Under the pieces are notes generated by a model. The model made no database searches, was not told where the DNA came from, and saw only the letters and a program-made list of their open reading frames with translations. DNA of 51,820 nucleotides from contig NW_019775915.1 of NCBI RefSeq assembly GCF_001039355.2, positions 15,123 through 66,942 of the forward strand. The letters run 5' to 3'. Shown here piece after piece: positions 1 through 10,687 of this stretch. Every line of letters starts with the position of its first letter. The first letter of the stretch is position 1. The position numbers and the translations under genes are program-made. The stretch is from Lingula anatina. Lineage: Eukaryota; Brachiopoda; Lingulata; Lingulida; Lingulidae.

Positions 1-174
1 TTTTTAAATAAAGTGACAGAGATGAGAGAGGACAGAGATGATGGGATCTTTGGAAAGGGTGTTTGGATAAATTTAACTAGGATAAAATAAAGATCGAAGC
101 CCCTAGTTTCTATATACCAAGCCATTGCCATGGTACATGTATTAGCCCCCCCCCCTCCCCCCAACACACACGCG

Positions 175-395
175 TGCGCTAACCGTCCTGCTCTACTGCT
201 GTCAAGGCTGTTGTGTACGTGTAAATATCGTTTAGTGGATTATCTGATATCTGATAGATTTTAAGTTGTCACCGATCAACACACCTCAATCAGCTGATGT
301 TGTCAATAACCAGGACGGTATCGAAGTCTAGAGCCTGAACTAACTGAGTACTTGACATATCAGTGATACACTGTACACGCCTGTGTGCATGTCAC
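175..395 (+). repeat. local dispersed repeat, copy 1
   Basis: This segment resembles 1450-1645. Both contain, in the same order, a GATGTTGT.AATAACCA.GACGGT block, a TCTAG.GCCTG block and GATACACTGTACACG, and both run into a dinucleotide microsatellite. A third, weaker copy may lie at 1823-1960. The family is not recognised. Confidence 0.55.
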
Positions 396-801
396 CTGGA
401 TGTGCATGTGTTTGTGAGGGTTTGGGGTGTGTGGGGGTGTTTTGTCAATTCCTTTTGACTCGACACTGCTTAACATATTTCTCTGTGGCCCCACGTTGTA
501 TTGATATGTTGGAATATTGAATCTATAGTGTGCCACGTGATTATATTTCCATTTTTGTAATTTTAGTGTAGCTTCACTATCATAATTTAGGTGATACTAA
601 TGAGTGATATTAGATTAGCATTCATTTCAAGGACACGACGTAAATAACGATGAGGGTGGCGAACAAGTAGTTATACATTAACCGGGTGGCATTCTATATC
701 GACTAAAATTAAAATGACATTGAGCGTTACTGATGCATTTTTGTATCGAGGACGCACAGATCTGGTAAATCTCTTTGGTGAAACCTGCCCCAACGATTAC
801 T

Positions 802-895
802 ACAAGAGAGAGAGAGACGACGACGACAACGACGAAAGAGAAAGTGTGTGTGTGTGTGTGTGAGGAAGAGAGAGAGAGACGGACGAAGAGAAAGA

Positions 896-937
<42 letters not shown>

Positions 938-1012
938 GAGAGAGAGAAAGAGAGAGAATGAGAGAGAGAGACGGACGAGGAAAAAGAAAGTGTGTGTGTA
1001 TGTAAGAAAGAG
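802..1012. repeat. compound GA/GT microsatellite
   Basis: Alternating runs of (GA)n and (GT)n, with the longest GT run at about 899-934. Open frames over it are low-complexity translations, not genes. Confidence 0.9.
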
Positions 1013-1449
1013 AGGGAGAGATTGAGAGGTATTTATATATCTGCCCACCCTGAATGTGGGGGCACTATAAAGCTAGCTTGCTCACTTTAACTTTTCATGT
1101 GTTAGCTTTACAGTACCCCTGAGGAATCGAGGCAATTTTGAATATCCGTCAATCAAAGGAAGTGCTCTGCACTGAACATGCAGTTGAATGTCATTAGTCC
1201 AAAATGAAACGTAAAACTAATTTAATGTTGCTTTACTGTACTTAAGATGTTAACTGAAAAATACATTATATATGTTCAAGAAAAATAAGATTGTCCATGT
1301 GTTTTTGTATTTTATTGCCGTGTGCCAAGTTTGACAGTTATGGCCGATACCACTGTGTGAATTGCGCAATCCGTTAACCCCCCCCCCAAAAAAAAAAAAA
1401 AAATAATAATAAAAATCAGTTTTTAAAGTAGAAAGGTACAGTACCTAAA

Positions 1450-1645
1450 CAACGCCTTCCTTTCTGTTGTCGCCAAAGTCGTTGCGTACGCAAATATATC
1501 ATTTTTAAATATATTAAAATATGTTATCGATACTCCTTCAAACATCCCAATCAAGTGATGTTGTTAATAACCATGACGGTTCCAAAATCTAGGGCCTGTA
1601 CCAGCTGAGTGCTTAACACAGGGATACACTGTACACGTCTCCGTT
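1450..1645 (+). repeat. local dispersed repeat, copy 2
   Basis: Diverged direct copy of 175-395, sharing the blocks listed there; followed directly by a CT/CA/GA microsatellite. The pair suggests a duplication or a transposable-element fragment whose 3' end sits at simple repeats. Confidence 0.55.
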
Positions 1646-1660
1646 TCTCTCTCTCTCTCT

Positions 1661-1703
<43 letters not shown>
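1645..1703. repeat. CT/CA/GA microsatellite
   Basis: Consecutive (CT)n, (CA)n and (GA)n runs. Confidence 0.9.
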
Positions 1704-1704
<1 letters not shown>

Positions 1705-3316
1705 AATATACTTGCCACTCTCCCAGGTGAGAAATCTGATCTATTTGCCAGAAGTACAGTCTTGCCCCCACCACGACATGAAAAACTCAGCTAGAGAGTG
1801 CACGTAATTGAATTACTTTGATTTGTTGCCAAGTCTGCCTCTAGTTTTTAATATAAGAATTATATTCAGTTGGTATCACACCTGAAAAACTCCTCAATTT
1901 GTCGTTAATCAGTTTCGAGAAATCTTAAACCATGACGTATCCAAATGATGAGGATTTTCTAAGCAGTTATGACGTCTGAAAACTATTTTCCTGGGAATCT
2001 TATCAGAGGAACGTATATAGGGATGTCTGAATTTTCTTCGTAATTGGAAGCCCCCTGGCGTAAAGTTCACGTCTTTATAGAATTGATTTGTGCTAAAAAA
2101 ATAAATAAAAAGTTTGCCTCTGGTAATTCATATAAATATAGTTCGTACCAATGGCCCCTTTGACCTCTCTTTTGCTCGCGAATATTTCTCTGAGAATAAT
2201 CTGTTCGGTAAATTCGGTAACAGGGTTTGTGGAGGAGGGGGTGAGAATATGCAGTGTAATGTCTTGAGGTGTCAAAGGAGACGAGGCAATAAAACATGTC
2301 TATGCCTATAATATTAAAAATTATTTTGTATTTTTAAGTTATTGACGTTAAGCCAAACAATGTTAGACAGAAGTGGAGGGGGGGCAGGTGAGTAGAAGAA
2401 ATTAGCTGTACATGTAAAAGAATGTCTGTGGGGTGCCAACTGCCCCCCCTTCTCCTTCTACAGAGATTTATTCCAATCTATCTCATATGGGTTCAGTTCT
2501 GCTCCTCTTACCTCCCCTTCAGCACTTGTCTTGGCCTACGAGATTGAATGCCTTCCATCGTATTAGTTACACTACGACTGCAGATGTAATGGGAACAGTT
2601 GATTTGATCAAAGAAATATTTGTAGATATATTACCATATTTCATTTGCATTGTTATCTTAGTGTTTCAAATCTTGTCTCCAATGAGTTTTAATAGGTATA
2701 TAGAAATGTTTCTGACTTGGAGGAAAAAGCTGGACGGACGGAAATGTTTTTACCAGGAAATCGAGCTTGCCACAGTTTGCTACTTTGTGTATCAATACAT
2801 CAATAGTTTTAAAACGAGTTGTCAAGAACGTTTACCACAACGAGAATCATTACCTATCACCCGAGATTTCTCTTGTTGTTGAGAGCCCCCTGGTGGAGGG
2901 TAGAAAATTGATATGAACTAAACTCACGCTTTCGCAGTGATGACAATCCTTTCCGTTATGTAGTTTCATCAAGTAAAATGCACTTGAGCTTTTTAACGTC
3001 TTAGAATCCAAAATGAGAGCGTTTTTTTATTCTTCGTTGCTACTGTTGTTGCTACTTCGTTGCTACTGTTTTGTCATTTTTAAATGATTTTCATATAAAA
3101 AAACAGACGACATTGAGCCCAGTTTCCCGGATGAAGTCCACCTAAGTGTCGTCTGCTGCAGTTGGATCCAGTAACGAGCTGTGAATTGTTTTGGGAAATC
3201 AAGAGAATAAAAGCAGTTAAACAGACTTTGGCAAGCAATCAATCTATCAAATAAATAAATAATTCAGAACGTATTTAGATTAACTCAGTAAAAGTGTATT
3301 ACCCGAGACTTCACTC

Positions 3317-4103
3317 ACCTTTCAGACAGGGACGCTAATTGCAAGGAGCGATGGTCGTGGAAATTGAACACATTACTGGAGTTTGTCTTGCTTACCGTGT
3401 AGGCCTACGTGCCACACACTCACCACTTACGAAGGGAATGCAACGCACGGCGAACGTAGTGGCCTTTTGCGTCAGTTTTGTTTCAGTCTTGCCTCACACG
3501 TTTGTGGTGACGCACGGCGTACGTCAGTTTTGTTTCCTGTCCTCTTCTTTCTTCTTCCTCCTCCCTTTTTTTCTACTCTGTAAGCCTCTTTCTCTTGCCT
3601 TTTGGAGGAATATTAGAAACTAAATTGAGCAAACATTTGAAAATTTTGAAAATTGTTGTACACGTTACACCGTCGACGTTCATTGTAAAGACACGAGTGT
3701 GCACGCCCTTTATACACCAGGCGTGGGGGTGACGCATTCCCGGTGTGCTCTCGACTTTGTTCGTTAGTTGTGAGGGCATGCGCCTTACTCAACACGCAAA
3801 GGGCACTTGCTCCTCCATTGCTTGCGCAACGCGCGTCTCTAATGCTCACTCCGTGCGAGGGGAGCAAGTTACGGTTGCGGTCTCGCTGTTCGAGGGGAGC
3901 AAGTTAAGGTTGCGGCCTTGCTGTTCGCAGGCTATTCGTAGAATCTTTTGGGCATTTCCAACATTCTCCGTACGTGCTTACGGGCTGTCTGCGAACTCGA
4001 AGTGTCGTAAGAAGGACTTGCGGGGGACGTGAGGTTCTGCGCAAAATTTGGACGTAAACAGCCTGTCAGAGCTCGTACGGCCGATTGTAACCGAGGCTTA
4101 ACT
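3317..4103 (+). repeat. dispersed repeat family A, copy 1
   Basis: About 0.75 kb, CpG-richer than its surroundings. It matches 32333-33010 in direct orientation: both begin CCTTTCA.ACAGGGACGC, share a CACACTCACCACT.ACGA block and an AATGCAACGCACGGCGAA block, and end near AATTTGGACG.AAACAG and CGA.GCTTA. Such spread conservation suggests an old mobile element. No transposase is visible and the family is not recognised. Confidence 0.7.
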
Positions 4104-4163
4104 TCCGATTACTAGCTGGATTTTGTCGGCTGTTCAGTTATATTGAATAAATTGTCAAAACAG

Positions 4164-4233
4164 TGGAGATGCCGGAGATTGAACCCAGGGTCACACATGC
4201 AAAGCGAGCGCTCTACCACTGAGCTACATCCCC
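4164..4233 (-). tRNA. tRNA-Ala (anticodon TGC), probably degenerate
   Basis: Read on the minus strand the segment folds as a cloverleaf: acceptor GGGGATG with CATCTCC, D arm GCTC-AGTGGTA-GAGC, anticodon loop TTTGCAT (anticodon TGC), and T loop TTCAATC. A box A (TAGCTCAGTGG) and a box B-like GGTTCAATC are present, and a TTTT stop for RNA polymerase III lies just downstream (minus strand, 4157-4160). It is 70 nt rather than 72: the variable loop has 3 instead of 5 bases, the anticodon stem has one T-T mismatch, and the T loop has A where G is usual. It may be a pseudogene or the head of a SINE, although no SINE body follows. Confidence 0.7.
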
Positions 4234-4945
4234 ACACAACTTATATGGTGCATATATCAAATATTTGGTAATTACACATTCAGCAAATACATATATGCAA
4301 TAAACATCACAATATGGTTTCTGTTGAAGCTTAAAATGTGTAATTTTTTGAAAATATATCAATAGTCAAGATCTGAAAAAAAATACATGTCGTATCGGCT
4401 GACCTACATTTTTAGGCCCTTACTACTGGCACATGTACCGGTGCTGTACGTACCAGTATTTTCCTTGTAGTAAATAAGTCTGAATCTCTGTATGACGCAA
4501 ATGTGTCGTTGCATGAAGGCGCCATGTAATGCTTTCCGGGTATAATAATGGGAGCGCAGTGAATGTGGATCTTGAATATTTCAGTTCTTTGGTTAACTTG
4601 TTGAATTGAACAATCCAATAATTCATACGCATTTTTGTTTTAATCTTTATATCTTCTTTATATCTTCCCTCATTTAAAGCTGATTTTATGGTTAACTGAA
4701 GTTGGTTTTCAGAATTTAATGGTTTTCAAATTGTGAGCTTTTTCAGAATAGAACGTATATTTTTCGGCACAACGCTAAAAGCCATAATGCCTCACTTCGA
4801 CCTCGATCTCACGGGGCATTGCCGCGACCTTCACCTACCCATCTTGGAGCGCCATCTACTGGCTTCATATAATGTATCATATCTGACCTTTTTTCAGATT
4901 ATATTTTATCTATTTATTTATTTATTTATTATTATTTATTTATCT

Positions 4946-5230
4946 CATTGTTTAATTTCACCTGAAAATGATGAACAGATTTTTCTGCTAGCATTTTATG
5001 CTGTATGTCAATGGGGCGGAAAAGTAGGTAATGAAAGTAGGTTAAATTGACAACCAAAAATTTAAAGAAAGGAGCAGTCTAAAGGTCTTTATAGCTGATC
5101 GAGTGAGCTATTCAGTTTATGCCTTGGCATGTCGAATTTATTTGAGTCATATAAGAAACCAGTAGAAGTGGTTTACATGTGTTACTGGGAAGCCACGCTC
5201 CCCCGATGCTCGGTTCGTATGTACCTTTAA
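4946..5230 (+). repeat. dispersed repeat family B, copy 1
   Basis: About 285 bp matching 31485-31774 in direct orientation at roughly 85-90% by eye. Shared blocks include TTTTTCTGCTAGCATT, GCTGTATGTCAATGGGGC and GATGCTCGGTTCGTATG. It lies 0.85 kb downstream of family A copy 1; the second copies of A and B are also within 0.9 kb of each other, inside the receptor gene. Confidence 0.8.
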
Positions 5231-5350
5231 ATATATGTACCATCGGTCTATGTAAATCGACCAAACTCTGCGGGGAATCTCGCAAAGTGCAATCAGCTAA
5301 ACTAAATGACACGCCTCCTCTTGTTTCCAAAGTACTACACTGTAAAAACA

Positions 5351-5595
5351 GTGCTTAGCATTTAAATACATACAACATACGTTAAGCACCTATACGCATT
5401 TAGAAATATGTGTAAAAGCTAAGCACGTATGGCTTTTCAAGCGTTTCACAGAAGAAAAAGCTAGACACGTTGGTAGTGTTACACGTTTAGCTATGTGCTT
5501 AGCTTCACCGGCATATGGATCTATAATAAGTCTATCACAAGCTAAGCACATTGGCTAAGCACTTCCCCTGCTAAGCGCGTGAGGCTGCTAAACAC
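5351..5595. repeat. cluster of degenerate GCTAAGCAC motifs
   Basis: Nine occurrences of GCTAAGCAC or a near variant occur on either strand in 245 bp: about 5351, 5381, 5418, 5460, 5494, 5541, 5553, 5570 and 5586. Spacing is irregular (8-43 bp), so it is not a simple tandem repeat. It could be a decayed satellite, the subterminal repeats of a DNA transposon, or a cluster of protein-binding sites. Confidence 0.6.
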
Positions 5596-5599
5596 ATGG

Positions 5600-7011
5600 A
5601 GCTGCTATAGACCTTTTTCATCTTTTGCGGAAATGCGAAGTGCGCATAACAGGAACCGCGCGCCACAGGGGTCATAGTGGTCCTCTGCTGTTTCCAGCAT
5701 GCAATGCTAGGTGTAGATGATGTACAAGGTGCGCATATAAAAAGGTCGTATGAAGCGTGCATTGCTTTCTGTCAAACTAAAAAAGTGGCTGAAGCACAGA
5801 AATGCGTAAACTGTAGGCAAGAAACAGCTATTTGGACGGAGAATCAAGCAATTAAATATTTGCTTTCTTAGTTTAAATACGATGCGGTTTACAACTAGAC
5901 TTCACCTAAGCGTCCGAGCCTTGGCTGTACTTTCAATAGTGATGACGAACTAAAGCTTCGGAGTTCTTTTAAATGCTTCCGATAATAAAGACATGCGAAA
6001 GAGACTCGTTATTTTTTATATATAAAATCAAAAAAGCAAGTAGACTCGTACACAGCTTTCAAGAGTGTGGACAGAAGCGCAGGCCTACGTCTTCACAATT
6101 TTGTACATGTATATATGCAAGCTGTGGCGATATCACCTCACGTACCGGCAGTGTCAATTCATTACGATTTTTATGTCTTGTTTGAAGGATATCTTAAGAG
6201 ATTTTTAAAGTGATAAAATGATAAGATTTTCTGCATTGTTTGACTCGTAGCTACTGTGTATACAGGTAAAACTGACACGCAGATCGTTCGTCGGTGAACT
6301 GATTAAATCGTTTGGTACCTGATAAGGCATCAGGTGTTACTTGTTCAATTGTTCGGTAAGGCGGGCGGCCACAACTACGACCTTTCTTCTGTAATTAAAT
6401 CTTTTTAAGTGTTAAATAGGTAAGACAGGAATTCTCGACTCTTTCCCAGACGATAATTAAAGTTTACCGTGTCTTACTCTAGTAGGCCTATATGTACAAA
6501 ATTTACGACAGGTAAAAAATGTTAGCCTTTCGGTCTGACAAGTATGAAAATTTTGTCAAACTGAAACAAAAACAAAATTGTAGCAAGAGGCCAAATTATT
6601 TGATTTTTTAATGTTTTCATGCGTATTTTCATCGTTTTCAATCACAGACAATTAAATCATTCAAATAAAGTGTTTCCCACACATTTCATACTTTTCAACT
6701 ATCTAAGACAGTTAAATATACGTAGGCCTACTTTAATACTAAGCATATTTGTATTACTTTACAAGTACAGTACGTTGTTGGATTATGTTTATTATCCATT
6801 TTGACTTTACCATACATGTATTATGTACGTGTAGCTTACAGAAAGGCTTTTCTGCATTTTTTGTATTTTCCAATTCTCTTGTAATTGAGTTCAGAAATAA
6901 ATAACTTTTTATTTCGCCGATAACGCGTTCAACAAGAGCCGATGTACTTTCTTCTTCGTATGTCTCTGTTGATCTTGATAATATGAGTCCCGTTTGTACA
7001 AATCAGTAATA
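5600..7011. other. no recognisable feature
   Basis: AT-rich sequence with several TAGGCCTA-like palindromes and only short chance open frames. I see no exon, RNA gene or known repeat. Confidence 0.5.
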
Positions 7012-7340
7012 CGTATACGGGACTGAATACATAATAATAAAAATTTTATTAACGTCTCACGTTAAAAAAAAAGATCCCACCCTGCTAAGGGTTATTAGAG
7101 ACTAAAACCTGTGATGGGCCTACAATATTTAAAATGATCACTTATCAATAAAACACACACAAAAAGGATATTACATACAAAACTTTTCAAACCTTCTCTT
7201 TGTTGTTACACAAAAAGGCGTGAAAGTTCTTGAATTTTTTTTTAAGTAGAATCCCCGTGTAAAACTTCACAGCTTTTACTTTCTTTTTCCATTATCTCAT
7301 GCTTGAAGTCTTTTCTTAATTTTTAGGCCCCGGCCTATTC
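7012..7340 (+). repeat. direct repeat, copy 1 of a pair
   Basis: About 330 bp repeated almost exactly at 7504-7830 (over 90% by eye), beginning CGTATA.GG.GACTG and ending TAGGCCCCGGCCTATTC. Copy 1 runs into a poly-T tract with an ambiguous base at 7356. A 160-bp GC-rich spacer separates the copies. This fits LTR-like flanks of an internally deleted element, or a tandem duplication with a 492-bp period. Confidence 0.85.
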
Positions 7341-7503
7341 TTTTTTTTTTTTTTTNTTGCTTAACGTCGCAGACTGTGGGTTTGGCAACGATGTTCGGCA
7401 CTTTCCAGCGGTCGCCAAAACGGACCAGTACCCCTGACAGGTAGTCGCCCGGGACGTTTCTAAGTCGCATTGGCGAGTGGGCGACCGTCTGTTTCGACCC
7501 CTG

Positions 7504-7830
7504 CGTATAGGGGACTGGATACATAATAATAAAAATTTTATTAACGTCTCACGTTAAAAAAATAGAACCCATCCTACTAAGGGTTATGAGAGACTAAAAC
7601 CTGTGATAGGCCTACTACATTTAAAATGATCACTTATCAATAAAACACACACAAAAAGGATATTACATACAAAACTTTACAAAACTTTTCTTTGTTGTTA
7701 CACAAAAAGTCTTGAATTTTTTGTAAGTAGAATCCCCGTGTAAAACTTCACAGCTTTTACTTTCTTTTTCCATAATCTCATGCTTGAAGTCTTTTCTTTA
7801 TTTTTAGGCCCCGGCCTATTCTTCAATTTT
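7504..7830 (+). repeat. direct repeat, copy 2 of a pair
   Basis: Second copy of the 7012-7340 repeat, with a small deletion around 7706 and a few substitutions. The high identity indicates a recent duplication or retained LTR-like ends. Confidence 0.85.
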
Positions 7831-8618
7831 TTCTTCAGATCTTTATAATGTTTTTTTTTTTCTCGCATTGTTTACCCCCGAGTTCTATTTGCCGATAGTT
7901 TGTTATATCCGTTGATTAACTAAGCATTTCTGTTTCTTATTAAAGCACCGTTGATCTCCTAATATTATAGTTTTTCTTCCCGCCTTCGAAATGTTCAGCG
8001 CAAACGCGGTGCCCTGCTTTTGATCCAAACCTGCTATATTTTCCTTTCTTTCTACCATATTTTTCATTCTAACGGATTTGTTGGGAACTTATTAAACCTG
8101 TGTCGATCTCGCTTACTGTTATTGTAGTAGCGGGACAAAAAGCACGTAAACCCAGCCTATGGTTTTTAGTAAGTGTTTCGATGTAGCAATTAAGGCTCCC
8201 CTACCCACAATGCAATTTCCATTTCCGGAAAAGATGAAAAAGGCTATACATGAAGGCTATCCCGGACAGTCCCTATTCCAGATACCCTACTTCACTTAAT
8301 CCAAGCATTTAAACAAGCAGCGTGCTACTAGACTTGGAGCAAACATTCTTATCAAACTTGACTGATTTTGTAATATTGTAGCTGTACAACCAACACCTAA
8401 TACCATCTGCCGGGTCGTACATTTAATGTTACAGCTGGGATGTATATTAGTCAGCGCAAGAGAGAAGGTGGAAAGACAGAAAAAAAAGAAGACAATATAA
8501 ACTAGATTAACCAAAAACAAAAAAAAAAAAAAATAATGATAACGAAAAATAGCCGGCCTAATAGGGGCCTACTCTACACCCATAGCCTCATTCCTAGTTT
8601 CTTCTACTGAGTAAATAT
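7831..8618. other. no recognisable feature
   Basis: AT-rich, with poly-T near 7850 and poly-A near 8518. No gene or known repeat was recognised. Confidence 0.5.
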
Positions 8619-8899
8619 CAGTGGCGGATTTAGTGGTGGTGGTGGTGCCCCCCACCAACACCACCACTAAGCCCGGGGGTTCCAACCTTCGTTTTCTTTT
8701 AAAAAAAATCACACCAATGGTCCCCTCTTGAAATAGAATTTTGACTAACTGTATCATTGTTCTAAACAGTGCCAAATGGAATACAAAAGATTTTCGGGGG
8801 CCTTTAGCGGATCCCGAAATTCACGTCAAGGGTCGGCTTTGCATCTGCGGACCCCCCCCCCCCACCACCCCTTTCAAATAATCCTGGATCTGCCCCTGA
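8619..8899. mobile_element. MITE-like element, GGCGGATCC family, copy 1
   Basis: The left end reads CAGTGGCGGATTTAG and the right end, on the other strand, reads TCAGGGGCAGATCCAGG, giving imperfect terminal inverted repeats (about 14-16 bp) around 280 bp. The right half resembles the element starting at 33195 in opposite orientation (AGGATTATTT, a G run, CCGCAGATGC). It contains poly-C and poly-G tracts. The class is not certain; the ends recall hAT-like non-autonomous elements. Confidence 0.55.
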
Positions 8900-8999
8900 A
8901 TATTTTGTTTGAGTACATTGAGCTATCAACTCATGATTACACAAAGGAAGAACACATTCACGAAAACTGCCGTTGCTACAGTTGAGACTAGGACATCAC

Positions 9000-10296
9000 A
9001 TTTTTGTCATCCAATCACAACTCAGTTAAAAATAGCCGTATGACGAGCAGTGCGGATTTTCCCAACAGTAGGCCTACGTACCACCTTGGGATTGATAACC
9101 TTATTTTAACCACGACAATCAAATACTTAGGCACGTGAAGCGAGGCAGGTTGTTGTTATTTACGATCTATAGTTGGTTGGGTTTATATCGCACACGGTCA
9201 AGAGTTAGAGGAGACGGAGTGAGGCTGTCTATTTGACCATTGTTTTCACAGGTGTGGTGGAGATATACGTGGGTCCCACGGCCACAGGTAAAATAAGATC
9301 TAGGTCAAGAGGAAGAGACACCATAGGTACAGTAGATATGGTGTCTTTATTTTCACATCGAGTCATGGGGGGTGGAACTGGGTGGGGGTGTAGTTTCCTG
9401 TACCTCCCCAGTTTGGGGAGAGAGAGAGAGAGGAAGAGAAAGAGGAATCAAGTGACAGGGACATTGGGATGTGGTAGTATAATAGGATATACGCACTCGT
9501 GTATGCCACATAACCCTCGCTGACGAGGGATCTATCTTATTTAGACCACGGGTCCATTAGCAGGTTATAACGCATTCATGCGAGACGTGCGGTTATGCGA
9601 GTTACACCACGTCTGAGTCTTTTGTTCTTCACTTCCACCGTGGTCTGAGTGAGATGTGTTCATACCTGTATGCTGTAAAAGATAACGGATCACTCTAGTT
9701 ATTTTTGGTGGGTTGTGTGACAGAAGGTTTGACGTTCAACATTAAGTATGAGTACCAGAAGATTAGGGGTCCACATCAAAGGAATTTAGTGTTTTTAGAA
9801 AGTGAATTTTCGCACATCTTAGGACTTATTCTGTTTATTTACAAGTCTTTAGCTGTGATAATTTATTTGGTTTTCTTATAATAAATATTAATATATACTA
9901 TTATGTGTAGTATTATTCATTGTGGTCTCGTGTTAAATGTTTTTACGTATATTTGTTTTACTAAAATATTATCTTTTGCAGACGTGTTTTGAGTGTAAGC
10001 CTTGCGTTACAGCGGTGTGTGTGTGTGTGTACTGTGCGTGTGTGTGTACACGTGTGTGTTTGCGTGTGCGTGTGTGTGTATGTGACAAGGAGTATCCTTC
10101 TCGAATAAACATGTGTTACTGTTTGTACGCTATGTTCAACATTACCATATCCAGGGGCAGAAAAAGGTTCATGGTTATTTTTTTCCAGCTTGCTAAATAC
10201 GCCATCCACCATACCTGACTAGGACGTACAGCCGCTTACAGCATTCTTCTTAGTATGTCAGGACTGTGCTAGCGGACCATATGCTGTTACCCGGAC
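9000..10296. other. upstream region of the PARP-caspase gene
   Basis: No coding exon is recognised. A GT/CG-rich microsatellite lies at 10014-10082. Promoter and untranslated exons of the downstream gene probably lie here, but no TATA box or transcription start could be assigned. A GA-rich tract occurs at 9420-9445. Confidence 0.4.
10014..10082. repeat. GT-rich microsatellite
   Basis: Imperfect (GT)n with CG interruptions, about 220 bp before the proposed start codon; alternating purine-pyrimidine of Z-DNA-prone type. Confidence 0.85.
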
Positions 10297-10687
10297 ATGG
10301 CGACCGGAGGGGCAAGACCGAAAACTAATTCCATTTTAGGGAATGCTCTTAGGTGGTTGACTGGAATACAAAATGAAGGTAAACATGATAAGTGATTCAT
10401 CTGTTCACCCTCTTATTGATTTCATCACCTACGTGTTAATTTTTCTAGATAAATGAAGTACGTGATAGCTATTTTTGTCATTTTTTTATATAATTATAAA
10501 TAATAATTTCATTCGTCAGTCACCATTTTTGTATTTTTCTATTTCATCACCTCAGGGAGTGCATTCAATTGTCGTCTTTTTTCGTATCCATCTTTTTAAT
10601 TATTTTGCTAAGTGGTGACTTTTTGTCCTTCTACAGTGACGGAAAGACAGGATCACAGAAATGGGAGGGAGCAGAGAGCAGACGGCG
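10297..10687 (+). CDS. PARP-caspase N-terminal exons 1-2
   Basis: Exon 1 (10297-10378) begins MATGGARPK, with a good Kozak context, and ends in phase 1 at GAA G|gtaaac. Exon 2 (10637-10687) has acceptor ttctacag and donor G|gtacgt, again phase 1-1, and encodes a charged segment (VTERQDHRNGREQ). There is no signal peptide, membrane segment or recognised domain. These small exons are the least certain part of the model: they rest on splice sites and phase, not homology. Confidence 0.55.

Larger units (their letters stand above)
1..3316. other. gene-poor region with local repeats and microsatellites
   Basis: I see no exon series, conserved domain or RNA gene here. The stretch holds a purine-rich/GT microsatellite block (802-1012), a second CT/CA/GA block (1645-1703), a poly-C/poly-A tract near 1379-1402, and two or three diverged copies of a local repeat. 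An open frame at 2433-2882 has no recognisable domain and was not accepted as a gene. Confidence 0.6.

Noticed and set aside
2433-2882. 149-codon open frame on the plus strand with a hydrophobic stretch
   Set aside because: No recognised domain, no splice-linked neighbours and unconvincing composition; plausible as a chance open frame in AT-rich DNA.
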